Assembly: GCA_965601665.1 (NCBI GenBank)
Contig: OZ271833.1
Coordinates: forward strand, 124,001 to 188,000
DNA length: 64,000 nt
Direction: 5' to 3'
Origin: JANQNX01 sp965601665
GTDB lineage: Bacteria; Pseudomonadota; Gammaproteobacteria; Eutrophobiales; Eutrophobiaceae
The notes beneath the pieces are model-generated. The model searched no databases. It was not told the origin of the DNA and saw nothing but the letters and a program-made list of their open reading frames with translations. Position numbers and translations under genes: made by a program. This document shows, piece after piece, positions 1 through 9,690 of the stretch (positions within the stretch are counted from its first letter, which is position 1; each line of letters starts with the position of its first letter).

Positions 1-1
1 G

Positions 2-745
2 GAAGAACAAAAACGCATCGCTAAGATACTGGACAAGGCCGATGCCATACGCCGCAAACGCCAGCAAGCCATCTCCCTCACTGACCAACTCCTCCGTTCC
101 GTCTTTCTTGATATTTTTGGTGATCCGGTAACGAATCCGAAGGGGTGGGAAAAGTTAAGGCTTGAGGATGTTGTAAACAAAGTAATTGATTGTCCACATT
201 CAACACCAAAATGGAAAGAATTAGGAAAGATAGCAATTAGAACATCAAACCTCACTGCTGGAGGTTGGAACTGGGAAGATACTCGCTATGTTAGCGATGA
301 AGAGTTTCACGATAGATCAAAGCGTGCCTATGTAAAGCCGGGAGATGTAGTCCTTAGTCGTGAGGGAACAGTAGGTATTGCGGCAATCGTAGAAGAAAAT
401 ATGGAAATATGTCTGGGTCAAAGACTTGTTCAGCTTGTTCCAGATTCTAGTACAGTGATTAGCGAGTACCTTTTACACATCCTGCTTTACGAACTGGAGC
501 CAGAAAGAATTGAACGGGTAATGGTTGGGGCGACTTCAAAGCATATTAATGTAAAAGAATTGAGGACAATGAACATACCAGTTCCACCAATGGAAACTCA
601 GGAAAAATTCAAAGATGTAATTGATCAGATATGCGCGTTAAGATTAAAGTTTAATATCCACTTCGACAAACATAATGATCTATTCAACTCGTTAACTCAG
701 AAAGCCTTCTCTGGCGCACTGAGTAAACAAGTTAAAGCAGCGTAA
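2..745 (+). CDS. hsdS: Type I restriction-modification specificity subunit HsdS, 5'-truncated by the window edge
   Basis: HsdS recognises the DNA target and docks two HsdM and two HsdR subunits. The frame is open from base 2, so only the C-terminal 247 residues are here. They start with the conserved central helix (RIAKILDKADAIRRKRQQ), which separates the two target-recognition domains. TRD2 follows, with the typical KPGDVVLSREGTVG stretch, and the distal conserved helix is at the end (LFNSLTQKAFSGAL). An internal ATG at 401 is not the real start. hsdR begins 18 bases downstream; hsdM is presumably to the left, outside the window. Family assignment is secure. The target sequence cannot be read from this. 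Confidence 0.9.
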   Translation, partial: EEQKRIAKILDKADAIRRKRQQAISLTDQLLRSVFLDIFGDPVTNPKGWEKLRLEDVVNKVIDCPHSTPKWKELGKIAIRTSNLTAGGWNWEDTRYVSDEEFHDRSKRAYVKPGDVVLSREGTVGIAAIVEENMEICLGQRLVQLVPDSSTVISEYLLHILLYELEPERIERVMVGATSKHINVKELRTMNIPVPPMETQEKFKDVIDQICALRLKFNIHFDKHNDLFNSLTQKAFSGALSKQVKAA

Positions 746-763
746 AACGAGTGCACAAGGATA

Positions 764-3700
764 GTGGATAATAAAAGCAGTAACTTTAAATTTTTATCTG
801 AACACTGGGCCTTCCTTCTAGACGATGCCCGGCAGGTAGAGAGTTATGCCCTTCGTGATCCCCGCGCCGCTGCTATCTTTGCCCGCCGCACCCTGGAGCG
901 TTCCCTCAAGTGGCTGTTCGACAACGATACTGCCCTAAAAGCCCCCTATGAAAAAAGCTTGGCGGCGATGATTCATGAGCCAACCTTTGCCAACAACATC
1001 AAGAAAGGCCTGTTTCATGACATCAAGTTTATCCACCGACTTGGTAACGTGGCTGTTCATGGTGATCAAAATATCTCTGCCGAGGAAAGCCTAAAAGCCA
1101 TTGTTGCCCTACATTCTTTTTTAGGCTGGCTTGCACGTGTTTACACACGTGAAGGCGCAAAACCTGAACAGTTTCGCGCGAGTTTATTACCAAAGTCGGA
1201 AACAAATGAACCGGAATTAACCAAATCCGAATTAGATAAAATTCAGCAGGATCTGGAAGCCAAGGACAAGGCACACGAAGCTGCACAAAGAAAGCTGGAA
1301 CAGTCTGAAGCAGAGCTGAGAGAACTAAAAGAACAACTTGCGCTGTTACAACAAGTTAAAGAAGCTAAACAGAAAACAATAGGTAGCGATGAATATACGG
1401 AAGCCGAAACGCGCGAGTTAATCATAGATATAATGCTGCGCGAGGCCGGTTGGGATCCCAAGGTCGAGGATACTGAAGAATTTGAAGTCACGGACTGCAT
1501 GCCGACCTCATCTGGCGAAAAAACCGGCACTGGCTATGTCGACTATGTGCTATGGGGACTGGATGGAAAACCACTTGCGCTGGTCGAGGCAAAGAAAACA
1601 AAAATCAGTCCAAAACAGGGTAAGCGACAAGCAGAGCTTTACGCAGACTGCCTGGAAAAGCATTTCGGACAGCGCCCGATCATCTATTACTCAAACGGTT
1701 ACACCACCTGGATGTGGGACGATACGTTCTATCCACCTCGTGAGGTACAAGGGTTTGCTAACCGCGATGAACTACAGTGGCGTATCAACCAACGGAGCAG
1801 TCGACAAGACCTTGCACGGTTACAACCCAAAAACGAGATAGTAGCCCGCCACTATCAACTAGAGGCTGCCGCTCGCGTCATGGATGAGTACGGAGCACAG
1901 CGAAAAAGAAAAAGCCTTATTGTGATGGCCACTGGCACTGGAAAGACGAGGCTTGCTATTGCCCTGGTAGATATGTTGATGCGGGCAAACTGGGCCAGAC
2001 GTGTATTATTCCTCGCTGACCGCATTGCGCTAGTGAATCAGGCTAAACGCGAGTTCAATAAGCACTTACCGCATGTCTCTGTCGCTAGTCTATTAGATAA
2101 GAAGCAAGAAGAGGCCCGTGTGGTGTTCTCGACTTATCCCACCATGCTGAACTGCATAGACGGGACGCGCAAAGACATTAAGGAAACTTTTAGCGTGGCT
2201 CATTTCGATCTTGTCATAATCGATGAGGCACATCGTTCCGTGTATCAAAAATACGGTGCGATATTCGATTATTTTGATTCATTATTGCTTGGGCTCACGG
2301 CCACTCCCAGGGGAGAGGTCGATAGAAACACCTACAAACTCTTTGAGCTGGATAATCATCAGCCAACTTATGCCTATGAGTTAGAAGAAGCGGTCAAGGA
2401 TGGCTTTCTGGTGCCACCCCGTGCCATTTCGGTGCCGCTCAAATTTCAGCGTGAAGGGATCAAATATCATGACTTGTCTCCTGAGGAACAAGAGGAGTAC
2501 GAATTACAAGAACGCTTTTACGATGACGAGACAGGCCAACTCATTGAACAGATAGATGCGCCTGCTTTGAATCAATGGTTGTTTAATAAGGATACGGTCG
2601 ACAAGGTGCTGATGCACCTGATGGAAAACGGCATAAAGATCGAGGGCGGTGATAAATTAGGTAAAACCATTATCTTCGCCAAGAATACCAAGCATGCCGA
2701 TTTTATCGTGGAACGATTTGATAAGAATTATCCGCACTACGCGGGAAAGTTCTGTCAGAAAATTGACTTCTCAGTGAAATATGCGCAAAGCCTCATCGAC
2801 GAGTTCAGTATTAAGGAGAAGTACCCGCAAATCGCTGTATCTGTGGATATGCTCGACACAGGCATCGATGTGCCTGAGATTGTAAACCTCGTCTTTTTTA
2901 AGCTGGTACGCTCAAAAACCAAATTCTGGCAGATGATAGGTCGTGGCACGAGGTTATGTGAAGACTTGTTCGGCCCAGGACAGCATAAATCCGAGTTTGT
3001 GGTGTTCGATTATTGCCAAAACCTTGAGTTCTTCGATGCCAATCCAGATGGTTATGACAGTAAATTACAGGAACCGATCCGTCAGAAGATATTTAAGCGA
3101 CGTTTGGAATTGGCAGCTGGCATACAGGGTAGCGGGACTGATGATAAATCCTCGCTCGAACTCTCGGAAATCCTCAAAGATCAGATGCAGAGCATTGTCC
3201 AATCTATGAATCTGGATAATTTTATTGTCAGAAAACACCGTAAAGAGGTGGAAACCTATGCAAAACGCGATGCCTGGAAGGAGTTAACTGAGAAGGACCT
3301 TGAGGCTATCTCTGACAAATTGACAAATCTTCCATCACCTGATGAGGATGACGAATATGCTAGACGTTTTGATTTGCTGATTCTCAATCTACAGTTGGCA
3401 ATATTGCAGGCTAATCCCACACAGCAGACCTATCAGGAAAAAATGATCAATATTGCAAAGGATTTAGAGAGTAAATCCACAATCCCTGCTGTTTCCAAAC
3501 AACTCGAACTCTTACTTGATATTCAGACGGCGTCCTGGTGGCAAGACGTTACTTTAAGAATGCTCGAAGAAGTGCGAGTTCGTCTTAGAGAACTAGTTCG
3601 TTTCATAGATCCGGATGAGGCTAAAGAAGATGTATTCACCAATTTTGAGGATGAGATAGGTGAAGAAGCCGGTGATTATAAAATCGTCACTATGGATGAA

Positions 3701-4174
3701 AGACTTAGAGACTACCGCGAGCGGGTGCAGAGTTTTATCCGTGAGCATCAGGATCATATTGCTATACGGCGACTTAAAAATAACGAACCTGTCTCTAGGA
3801 AAGATATTGAGTCACTTGAAGACATACTGTTTGCGGCAGACGGACCTATTCCTAGAGCAGAATATGAAAAGCAATTCGGTGGTACACCGGTAGGTTATTT
3901 AGTGCGCTCTGTTGTAGGCCTTGATCGTAATGCTGCGAAGGCTGCTTTTGCTGAATTTCTTAGTGAAGCACCCCTGCATCCAGACCAGATCACCTTTCTC
4001 GATGAGGTAGTCAATTATCTGGCTAAAAATGGCATTATGGAGCCCAAGACGGTCTTCGATAACCCATTTACTAATATTAATGACCAGGGCGTGATAGGTG
4101 TTTTTGGAGAGGATGCGAGCAAAAAAATCATCGAGAGAATCCAGTCGATTAATGATAATGCTGATGTGGCTTGA
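764..4174 (+). CDS. hsdR: Type I restriction enzyme R subunit HsdR (EcoEI-like)
   Basis: ATP-dependent translocase/nuclease of the type I complex, which cleaves unmodified DNA far from the target. The 1136 residues run as follows: an N-terminal DUF4145/HEPN-like helical domain (about 15-120), a coiled-coil linker (about 155-205), a PD-(D/E)xK nuclease (D260, E275-A-K277), then an SF2 helicase with Walker A ATGTGKT (389-395), DEAH (487-490), TATP (512-515) and QMIGRGTR (723-730). The C-terminal part (about 830-1130) resembles the EcoEI R C-terminal domain. The start is GTG with AAGG five bases ahead. All catalytic motifs are present, so it looks intact. It shares a transcript with hsdS. Confidence 0.93.
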   Translation: MDNKSSNFKFLSEHWAFLLDDARQVESYALRDPRAAAIFARRTLERSLKWLFDNDTALKAPYEKSLAAMIHEPTFANNIKKGLFHDIKFIHRLGNVAVHGDQNISAEESLKAIVALHSFLGWLARVYTREGAKPEQFRASLLPKSETNEPELTKSELDKIQQDLEAKDKAHEAAQRKLEQSEAELRELKEQLALLQQVKEAKQKTIGSDEYTEAETRELIIDIMLREAGWDPKVEDTEEFEVTDCMPTSSGEKTGTGYVDYVLWGLDGKPLALVEAKKTKISPKQGKRQAELYADCLEKHFGQRPIIYYSNGYTTWMWDDTFYPPREVQGFANRDELQWRINQRSSRQDLARLQPKNEIVARHYQLEAAARVMDEYGAQRKRKSLIVMATGTGKTRLAIALVDMLMRANWARRVLFLADRIALVNQAKREFNKHLPHVSVASLLDKKQEEARVVFSTYPTMLNCIDGTRKDIKETFSVAHFDLVIIDEAHRSVYQKYGAIFDYFDSLLLGLTATPRGEVDRNTYKLFELDNHQPTYAYELEEAVKDGFLVPPRAISVPLKFQREGIKYHDLSPEEQEEYELQERFYDDETGQLIEQIDAPALNQWLFNKDTVDKVLMHLMENGIKIEGGDKLGKTIIFAKNTKHADFIVERFDKNYPHYAGKFCQKIDFSVKYAQSLIDEFSIKEKYPQIAVSVDMLDTGIDVPEIVNLVFFKLVRSKTKFWQMIGRGTRLCEDLFGPGQHKSEFVVFDYCQNLEFFDANPDGYDSKLQEPIRQKIFKRRLELAAGIQGSGTDDKSSLELSEILKDQMQSIVQSMNLDNFIVRKHRKEVETYAKRDAWKELTEKDLEAISDKLTNLPSPDEDDEYARRFDLLILNLQLAILQANPTQQTYQEKMINIAKDLESKSTIPAVSKQLELLLDIQTASWWQDVTLRMLEEVRVRLRELVRFIDPDEAKEDVFTNFEDEIGEEAGDYKIVTMDERLRDYRERVQSFIREHQDHIAIRRLKNNEPVSRKDIESLEDILFAADGPIPRAEYEKQFGGTPVGYLVRSVVGLDRNAAKAAFAEFLSEAPLHPDQITFLDEVVNYLAKNGIMEPKTVFDNPFTNINDQGVIGVFGEDASKKIIERIQSINDNADVA

Positions 4175-4460
4175 TTATATTATTTATGTTGCGTAACAAC
4201 TATAAGGCTATATCCAAAAGGAAATAGTACTGAACAGAGAGAGACTGAAAATTAGAGAGTTGCATGAAAGAGACACAGAGTTAACAGTTCAGTCGGTAGG
4301 GACATTTTTATTTGAGCTAGGTTGGGCAAACTGGTAAGCCGTTCCGCCCAGACAGGCAAGTTTTTGAACCTTATTCTGTGAATTAACTAAAAAATATTTC
4401 ATACTATGTAAAATAATAATTAGATTTATTTAAACACATAACCAACTGATTTTATTGAAG

Positions 4461-5444
4461 ATGGCTAGCTCAGAACAACTTAAAGCATTATTACTCTCCC
4501 ATATGGAGGGCGACAATGATCGTTTTTTGTCGATTGCTATGCAGGTGGCCGCCCATGAAGCCCGAATAGGACATGGGAAATTAGCTCTCGAATTGCGCGA
4601 TATTATTGAAAAGGCAAAAAAACGAGCCAAAACGGCAGCTCCAGTACCAATAGCCAAAGGACTCAAGGATACTTCTGGGTTGCTTTATGCGACTACACCC
4701 CAGGTGCGGCTAAATGATCTGGTAACAACAGATGAAGTTCTGGAGAAGTTAAAACGTGTTATTCGCGAGCAACGCCACCTTAGCAAACTGAAGAGTCATG
4801 GGCTTGCACCACGTCGCAAGTTGCTTTTGGTTGGTCCTCCTGGTACTGGCAAAACCTTCACTGCTTCAATCATGGCTGGAGAACTTGGATATCCTCTCTT
4901 TCAGGTGCGTTTAGATGCACTTATCACCAAATTTATGGGTGAAACTTCAGCTAAGTTGCGTCAAATTTTTGATGCGATTCGTGATGTACGAGGTGTTTAC
5001 TTTTTCGATGAGTTCGATGCGTTGGGTACGCAGAGAGCAACCTCTAATGATGTTGGCGAAGCGCGTCGAACACTTAATAGTTTTCTGCAGATGATCGAGC
5101 AAGATGATTCTAACAGCGTAATTTTTTGTGCAACTAATCATCCACAAATACTTGATTATGCTCTGTTCCGTAGGTTTGATGACGTTATTCAATATCATCT
5201 TCCGACTAGTAAAGAAATTATGAGTCTTTTTAAAAGACGGCTTTCTCCTTACGTCAATGATACGTTTCACTGGAGTGATGTTACCCAAAAGGCTGAAGGA
5301 CTCAGTAGTGCTGAAGTTACTTTGGTTGCGGAGGATGCCATAAAAGAACTGCTTATTAACGAACATGATAAAATAACAGAGGCAATGATTGAATCCGCAA
5401 TAAACGACCGACGCGGAATGAGTCACGAAAGACATAAATCCTAA
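4461..5444 (+). CDS. ietA: AAA+ ATPase, IetA-like (first half of an IetAS defence pair)
   Basis: A 327-residue AAA+ ATPase of the FtsH/spastin type. It has Walker A GPPGTGKT (125-132), Walker B FFDEFDA (181-187), an RRFD arginine-finger region and a C-terminal lid helix, but no membrane segment or protease domain of its own. It is followed 14 bases later by a subtilisin-like protease. That gene pair is the IetAS arrangement, first described as an incompatibility/toxin-antitoxin-like locus on an Agrobacterium plasmid and later included among phage-defence systems. I prefer ATG 4461 over a TTG six bases earlier; neither has a good ribosome site. The 286-base gap upstream holds nothing I can name, only an AT-rich stretch that could carry a promoter. 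Function is inferred from the pairing. Confidence 0.8.
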   Translation: MASSEQLKALLLSHMEGDNDRFLSIAMQVAAHEARIGHGKLALELRDIIEKAKKRAKTAAPVPIAKGLKDTSGLLYATTPQVRLNDLVTTDEVLEKLKRVIREQRHLSKLKSHGLAPRRKLLLVGPPGTGKTFTASIMAGELGYPLFQVRLDALITKFMGETSAKLRQIFDAIRDVRGVYFFDEFDALGTQRATSNDVGEARRTLNSFLQMIEQDDSNSVIFCATNHPQILDYALFRRFDDVIQYHLPTSKEIMSLFKRRLSPYVNDTFHWSDVTQKAEGLSSAEVTLVAEDAIKELLINEHDKITEAMIESAINDRRGMSHERHKS

Positions 5445-5458
5445 ATTAAGGAAATTTA

Positions 5459-7951
5459 ATGGCGGAAAACAAGGATGTAAAACCCCATATTTATTTAGGT
5501 TCTACGGGAAAGCCTGAACGCTTTACTTCTCCTTCTACAGGAGGCGGTCGTAAACCAGACATTCCAGTTCGGAACCGCCAACAGCATGGCCATGAACTCA
5601 TTGAACAGTTGAGGGTTGTCGAACAACGACAAGCTACACTGAGTAAAGAAGCCGTACAGTATGAGCTGGAATCTGTTGTTGGTATTCAAGTTGAGTTTGA
5701 AAGTTTTCCTGAAATTGAACTTGCTGTAGAAAGTCTTGCTGATGCTAGACAGAAAATTGAATTATTGAATGTCACTTCTCGAGACAACAAAATTTATGCC
5801 ACCATCTTTGTGCCAGAAGGAAAGTTAACGTCCATAGAAACCAAATTACAGGCCTACTTAGAAGAGAAAAAAGACTCATCTGGAAAACCACGAGACAATC
5901 GCAAGTTGATAGATGCGATACAGTCTTTTCGTACGGCGGCACTAGAGGCTTTATGGACCGACGACCAAGAACAATTTCCTGAAAATCCTGAAGAGGCATT
6001 TTGGTGGGAAATATGGCTGCCAGTACGTGATAACCGGCTAGCTGTACTGCATGATTTTCAGCGTCTAGCGGAAGCTGTAGAAATATCTGTTTCTAAACAG
6101 GTTCTGCAATTTCCCGAACGCTCAGTTCTATTAGCAAGGGGTAATAAGCGCCAGTTTTCTAGTAATACTTTATTACTGAATACTATTTCTGAACTTCGTC
6201 GAGCAAAGGAAACAGCTTCGTTTTTCGATGAGCTATCACTAGAAGAACAGCAGAAGTGGGTAGAGGATTTACTCGGTCGGCTAGTTCAACCGCAGGATCC
6301 TGAAACTGTGCCCTATGTTTGTATATTGGACACAGGAGTAAATATTGGACATCCATTATTAGAGTCCTTCATTGATCCAGCAGATCAGTTGACGATTGAT
6401 ACTGATTGGTCATCTGCCGATGATGATGGTCACGGTACTGGTATGGCAGGACTTGCGGCTTGGGGTGATCTTACGTTAGCACTTAATGGTACAGAGACAG
6501 TCGCGATCAACCATAGATTGGAGTCAGTTAAGGTTTTGCGCTACCCCAATGACAATGAGGGCAAGCATCTAGGGACGGTGACTACTGAAGGCGTTGCGAC
6601 TCCAGAGATTCAAGAACCATTACGCACTCGGGTTTTCTCCATGGCGCTCTCGGCTACTGATGCCCGCGACCGAGGGAGACCTTCAGCATGGTCTGCCACT
6701 CTAGACAGTTTGGCAGTTGATTATATGGGTGAAAATCAGACTCCCAGGCTCTTTACAGTGTCAGAAGGCAATTCCGGTGATGATCTGAATGCGATGGCGG
6801 AATACCCTGACTATAACCTCTTACAGGACATTCATGATCCGGGGCAGGCCTGGAATGTGTTGACTGTCGGTGCCTTTACTCAAAAGGACATTATTGTCGA
6901 ACCCGATTGTTTAGACTATGAACCTCTTGCGCCTACGGGAGGGCTGTCACCTTTCAGTACAACTTCAGTTACTTGGCAAAATTCAGCACCACTGAAACCG
7001 GAAGTTGTTTTCGAGGGCGGCAACATCGGTAAAGATGAAATTAGTTGTGCTGCTATTCCAAGTCTGAGTTTATTGACGACGTATCATCAACCTTTACAGC
7101 GTTTATTTTCTACATTTTATGCGACCAGTGCTGCGACAGCATTGGCAAGCCGTTTTGCTGCAAATATCTACGCACAATATCCAGGTTTATGGCCTGAAAC
7201 AGTACGGGCATTAATTATTCATTCAGCGGAATGGACCGATACTATGGTTGCTCAGTTTTCTCATGGAAACACCGAAAGGCAACGCGCACATCACAGAGTT
7301 CGTTGTGTTGGTTATGGAGTACCTAATTTGGAACGGGCACTGTGGAGTGCAAATAACTCATTGGCTTTGATCGTTGAAGACAAATTGCAGCCTTTCGATA
7401 AGTTTGAGGGAGAAATCAAAACAAGAGACATGCATTTGCATGAGCTTCCTTGGCCGAAAGATGCACTTCAAGAATTGGGCGAGACTGAGGTCAAAATGAC
7501 TGTGACACTTTCTTATTTCATAGAACCAAACCCATCTAGCCGAACAGTGAGTGGAAAATACAGTTACCAAAGTCATGGATTACGTTTTGATGTGAAAAGA
7601 CAACTTGAGTCTGTCGATCGGTTCAGGAAACGAATTAACCGTCAGGCAAGGGATGAAGAAGAAGGAACGATAAGAGCCCCTGCAGATCCAGATTGGCTAA
7701 TTGGATCACAGTTCAGGCACAAGGGATCTATTCATAAAGATGTGTGGTCTGGAAAGGCTGCTGATCTCGCGGAGCGAGGGCAAATTGTCGTTTATCCCGC
7801 AATGGGTTGGTGGCGTACAAGAAGAAAACTAGATAGATACAACAAAGAAGCGCGTTATGCTTTGATCGTTACGATTTCTGTGCCAGATGTCGATGTTGAT
7901 ATTTATAGCGAAATATCCGCTCTAATTACTACTGAAGCAATTACAGTTTAG
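5459..7951 (+). CDS. ietS: Subtilisin-like serine protease, IetS-like (second half of an IetAS pair)
   Basis: 830-residue S8-family protease. The triad is readable: D291 in ILDTG, H325 in DDGHGTGMAG, and S557 in ATSAATA; N438 in SEGNSG fits the oxyanion hole. A roughly 280-residue N-terminal region with no signal peptide precedes the catalytic domain, and about 200 C-terminal residues of unknown fold follow, so the enzyme is probably cytosolic. The start has AAGGA at proper spacing. It is co-transcribed with the AAA ATPase. By analogy with IetAS the protease would be the effector and the ATPase its controller or sensor. That division of labour is inference, as is the phage-defence role. Confidence 0.82.
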   Translation: MAENKDVKPHIYLGSTGKPERFTSPSTGGGRKPDIPVRNRQQHGHELIEQLRVVEQRQATLSKEAVQYELESVVGIQVEFESFPEIELAVESLADARQKIELLNVTSRDNKIYATIFVPEGKLTSIETKLQAYLEEKKDSSGKPRDNRKLIDAIQSFRTAALEALWTDDQEQFPENPEEAFWWEIWLPVRDNRLAVLHDFQRLAEAVEISVSKQVLQFPERSVLLARGNKRQFSSNTLLLNTISELRRAKETASFFDELSLEEQQKWVEDLLGRLVQPQDPETVPYVCILDTGVNIGHPLLESFIDPADQLTIDTDWSSADDDGHGTGMAGLAAWGDLTLALNGTETVAINHRLESVKVLRYPNDNEGKHLGTVTTEGVATPEIQEPLRTRVFSMALSATDARDRGRPSAWSATLDSLAVDYMGENQTPRLFTVSEGNSGDDLNAMAEYPDYNLLQDIHDPGQAWNVLTVGAFTQKDIIVEPDCLDYEPLAPTGGLSPFSTTSVTWQNSAPLKPEVVFEGGNIGKDEISCAAIPSLSLLTTYHQPLQRLFSTFYATSAATALASRFAANIYAQYPGLWPETVRALIIHSAEWTDTMVAQFSHGNTERQRAHHRVRCVGYGVPNLERALWSANNSLALIVEDKLQPFDKFEGEIKTRDMHLHELPWPKDALQELGETEVKMTVTLSYFIEPNPSSRTVSGKYSYQSHGLRFDVKRQLESVDRFRKRINRQARDEEEGTIRAPADPDWLIGSQFRHKGSIHKDVWSGKAADLAERGQIVVYPAMGWWRTRRKLDRYNKEARYALIVTISVPDVDVDIYSEISALITTEAITV

Positions 7952-8012
7952 AATTTGAATGAGTAAAATTTGTACATCAAAACGTACATTATTTGATTCT
8001 TAAAAATAAAAA

Positions 8013-8046
8013 ACCCATATGAAACAATATCATATGGGTATTTTTT
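8013..8046. terminator. Bidirectional intrinsic terminator between ietS and ssrA
   Basis: Perfect 9-bp inverted repeat (8013-8021 / 8031-8039) with a 9-base loop, an A-rich run on its left and a T-run on its right. It can end transcripts from both sides: ietS on the plus strand and ssrA on the minus strand, whose mature 3' end abuts it. Confidence 0.85.
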
Positions 8047-8408
8047 GGTGGAGGCGGCGGGAGTCGAACCCGCGTCCGTAAATCTTCTGCCATTGGATCT
8101 ACATGCTTAGCCGACTCTTTGAATTTAACTGGCTGCTACCCGAACGGCAGGGAAGACAGACAGCGATTCCGGAAAGAATTTAACAAATCCACCCCGGACG
8201 AGCTTCATTGCGATCTTGTGTAAGTCGACGCCTGGGTCTGAGTGCACAAGCACAACTTCAGTCAGACGGCACTATAACTGGTTATTAAGCAGCTAGTGCG
8301 TAGTTGTCTTCGTTGGCAACTATAAAGTGTGCAGCTGTATTTACGAGGTGATCTGCGCCTCGGCATGCCCCTCAGGTTTGTTATCCACGTCGAAGCCAGT
8401 ACGCCCCC
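8046..8408 (-). ncRNA. ssrA: tmRNA (transfer-messenger RNA)
   Basis: Rescues stalled ribosomes with SmpB and tags the unfinished peptide for proteolysis. On the minus strand the RNA begins GGGGGCG and ends in a T-arm-like GGTTCGACTCCCGCC followed by CGCCTCC-ACCA. The acceptor ends pair over 7 bp with one G-U. CCA is encoded. The 5' part has the usual GGCTTCGACGTGG D-loop region. The tag reading frame is in the middle (separate entry). Length 363 fits a one-piece tmRNA. smpB lies 1.3 kb away, separated by a diguanylate cyclase. The 3' end is the boundary with the defence genes. Confidence 0.97.
8285..8317 (-). other. tmRNA tag-peptide reading frame
   Basis: The resume codon GCC and the following codons give ANEDNYALAA then TAA, preceded in the finished tag by the alanine carried on tmRNA. 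It ends in the -ALAA degradation signal known from ClpXP/ClpAP recognition. E. coli uses ANDENYALAA, so residues 3-5 read E-D-N here instead of D-E-N. Confidence 0.93.
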
Positions 8409-8434
8409 GTTTCGGATTGCCTGAAAGTAGCGAC

Positions 8435-8463
8435 AATATTGGACGATTATTCCCATATATCAA
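8435..8463 (-). promoter_or_regulatory. Probable sigma-70 promoter of ssrA
   Basis: Minus strand: TTGATA (8463-8458), a 17-base spacer and AATATT (8440-8435). This would place the transcript start roughly 20 bases before the mature tmRNA 5' end, leaving a short leader for RNase P to remove. The -10 is imperfect. Confidence 0.55.
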
Positions 8464-8616
8464 GGTTTAATCGCCGAAGTTTTCTATAGCATTGATTTTA
8501 TTGATATATTTAGACTCAATTTTTACGACAAAGTTTCTGACAGGCTTAAAGTTTCCACATTGATAGCCGTTACTTTGTTATGAATAAAACAAGTCTGTTC
8601 CTCTGGTAAACCCTTT

Positions 8617-9645
8617 ATGAATGCTAATAATCTTTTTAGTCAGGTTGTCGATCTCACGGCAATCAGAGATGTTGAATTACTTGAATACAGTTTACTGCGC
8701 ACCCTGGATCAATTTCTCAAACCGCTCGATCTACGTATCTTGCGTATGGACACTCAACATATATTGCGCGGCCAAATCGTATTTAGCCATGATCAATGTC
8801 GTGTTTCGCATACGCATGAATTGATACTGGACCAGACAGTTAGCGATATGTTGGAGCATATGCAGGTTAACGATGCATGCGAGTATACGATTAATAAAGA
8901 GGACGGCTACTTGACGATTTATCATTTACACAAGACAGCAGCCTCTAATCTGTATATACAGATTCTTAACCACGACCGGCTTTCCAGGCAAAACAGGCAT
9001 TTTTTGATGGGCATGTTGGAGATTTTCAAGAATTATGTCGGCCTGCTTGCAGAAAGCATTACCGATCCATTGACAGGGTTACTTAATCGCAAGTCATTTG
9101 ATGGCGCAATGGATAAGATCTACAACATGCTTCCCAAGCATGAAGAAAATGACCAGTATGCATTGGATGATGAGTTTCGGCAGCACCAGCCAGACAGTTA
9201 CTGGCTGGTGATGCTTGATATCGACCACTTTAAACAAATCAACGATACATTCGGCCATGTCTATGGCGATGATGTATTGATTTTATTGTCCCGGATAATT
9301 CGTGGCAGTTTTCGTAATGAAGACCTGATATTTCGCTTTGGTGGTGAGGAATTTGTACTACTTATTCAGTGCGAAAGTGCCGATAGCGCCAGCCTCGACT
9401 TGAAACGACTTTTGGAACGGGTTGAAAATCATCACTTTCCACGTGTGGAGAAAGTGACATTAAGTGCGGGTGCAGTTGCTATTGATAGATATACCTTTTC
9501 TGGAACGCTGCTGGAATATGCCGATCAGGCACTCTACGCCAGCAAGGAAAATGGCAGGAACCAGGTCACATTTTTTGAAGACTTAATTGCTGCAGGTGAC
9601 ATCAACAAACAGACGCTATGCACTGGTGATGTCGAACTGTTTTAA
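8617..9645 (+). CDS. Diguanylate cyclase (GGEEF domain)
   Basis: Makes cyclic di-GMP from two GTP. The 342-residue protein has about 150 N-terminal residues with no membrane segment (GAF-like in length, not recognisable to me), then DPLTGLLNRKSF, the usual beginning of a GGDEF domain. The active-site loop is GGEEF (242-246). An RxxD inhibitory site (R233-N-E-D236) stands exactly five residues upstream, so product inhibition is likely. It lies alone between ssrA and smpB, running away from ssrA and converging on smpB. The input signal is unknown. Confidence 0.9.
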   Translation: MNANNLFSQVVDLTAIRDVELLEYSLLRTLDQFLKPLDLRILRMDTQHILRGQIVFSHDQCRVSHTHELILDQTVSDMLEHMQVNDACEYTINKEDGYLTIYHLHKTAASNLYIQILNHDRLSRQNRHFLMGMLEIFKNYVGLLAESITDPLTGLLNRKSFDGAMDKIYNMLPKHEENDQYALDDEFRQHQPDSYWLVMLDIDHFKQINDTFGHVYGDDVLILLSRIIRGSFRNEDLIFRFGGEEFVLLIQCESADSASLDLKRLLERVENHHFPRVEKVTLSAGAVAIDRYTFSGTLLEYADQALYASKENGRNQVTFFEDLIAAGDINKQTLCTGDVELF

Positions 9646-9690
9646 GACAAGCCTTACATAGTTACCAGTTGCACAAGCGTATACGGCTAG

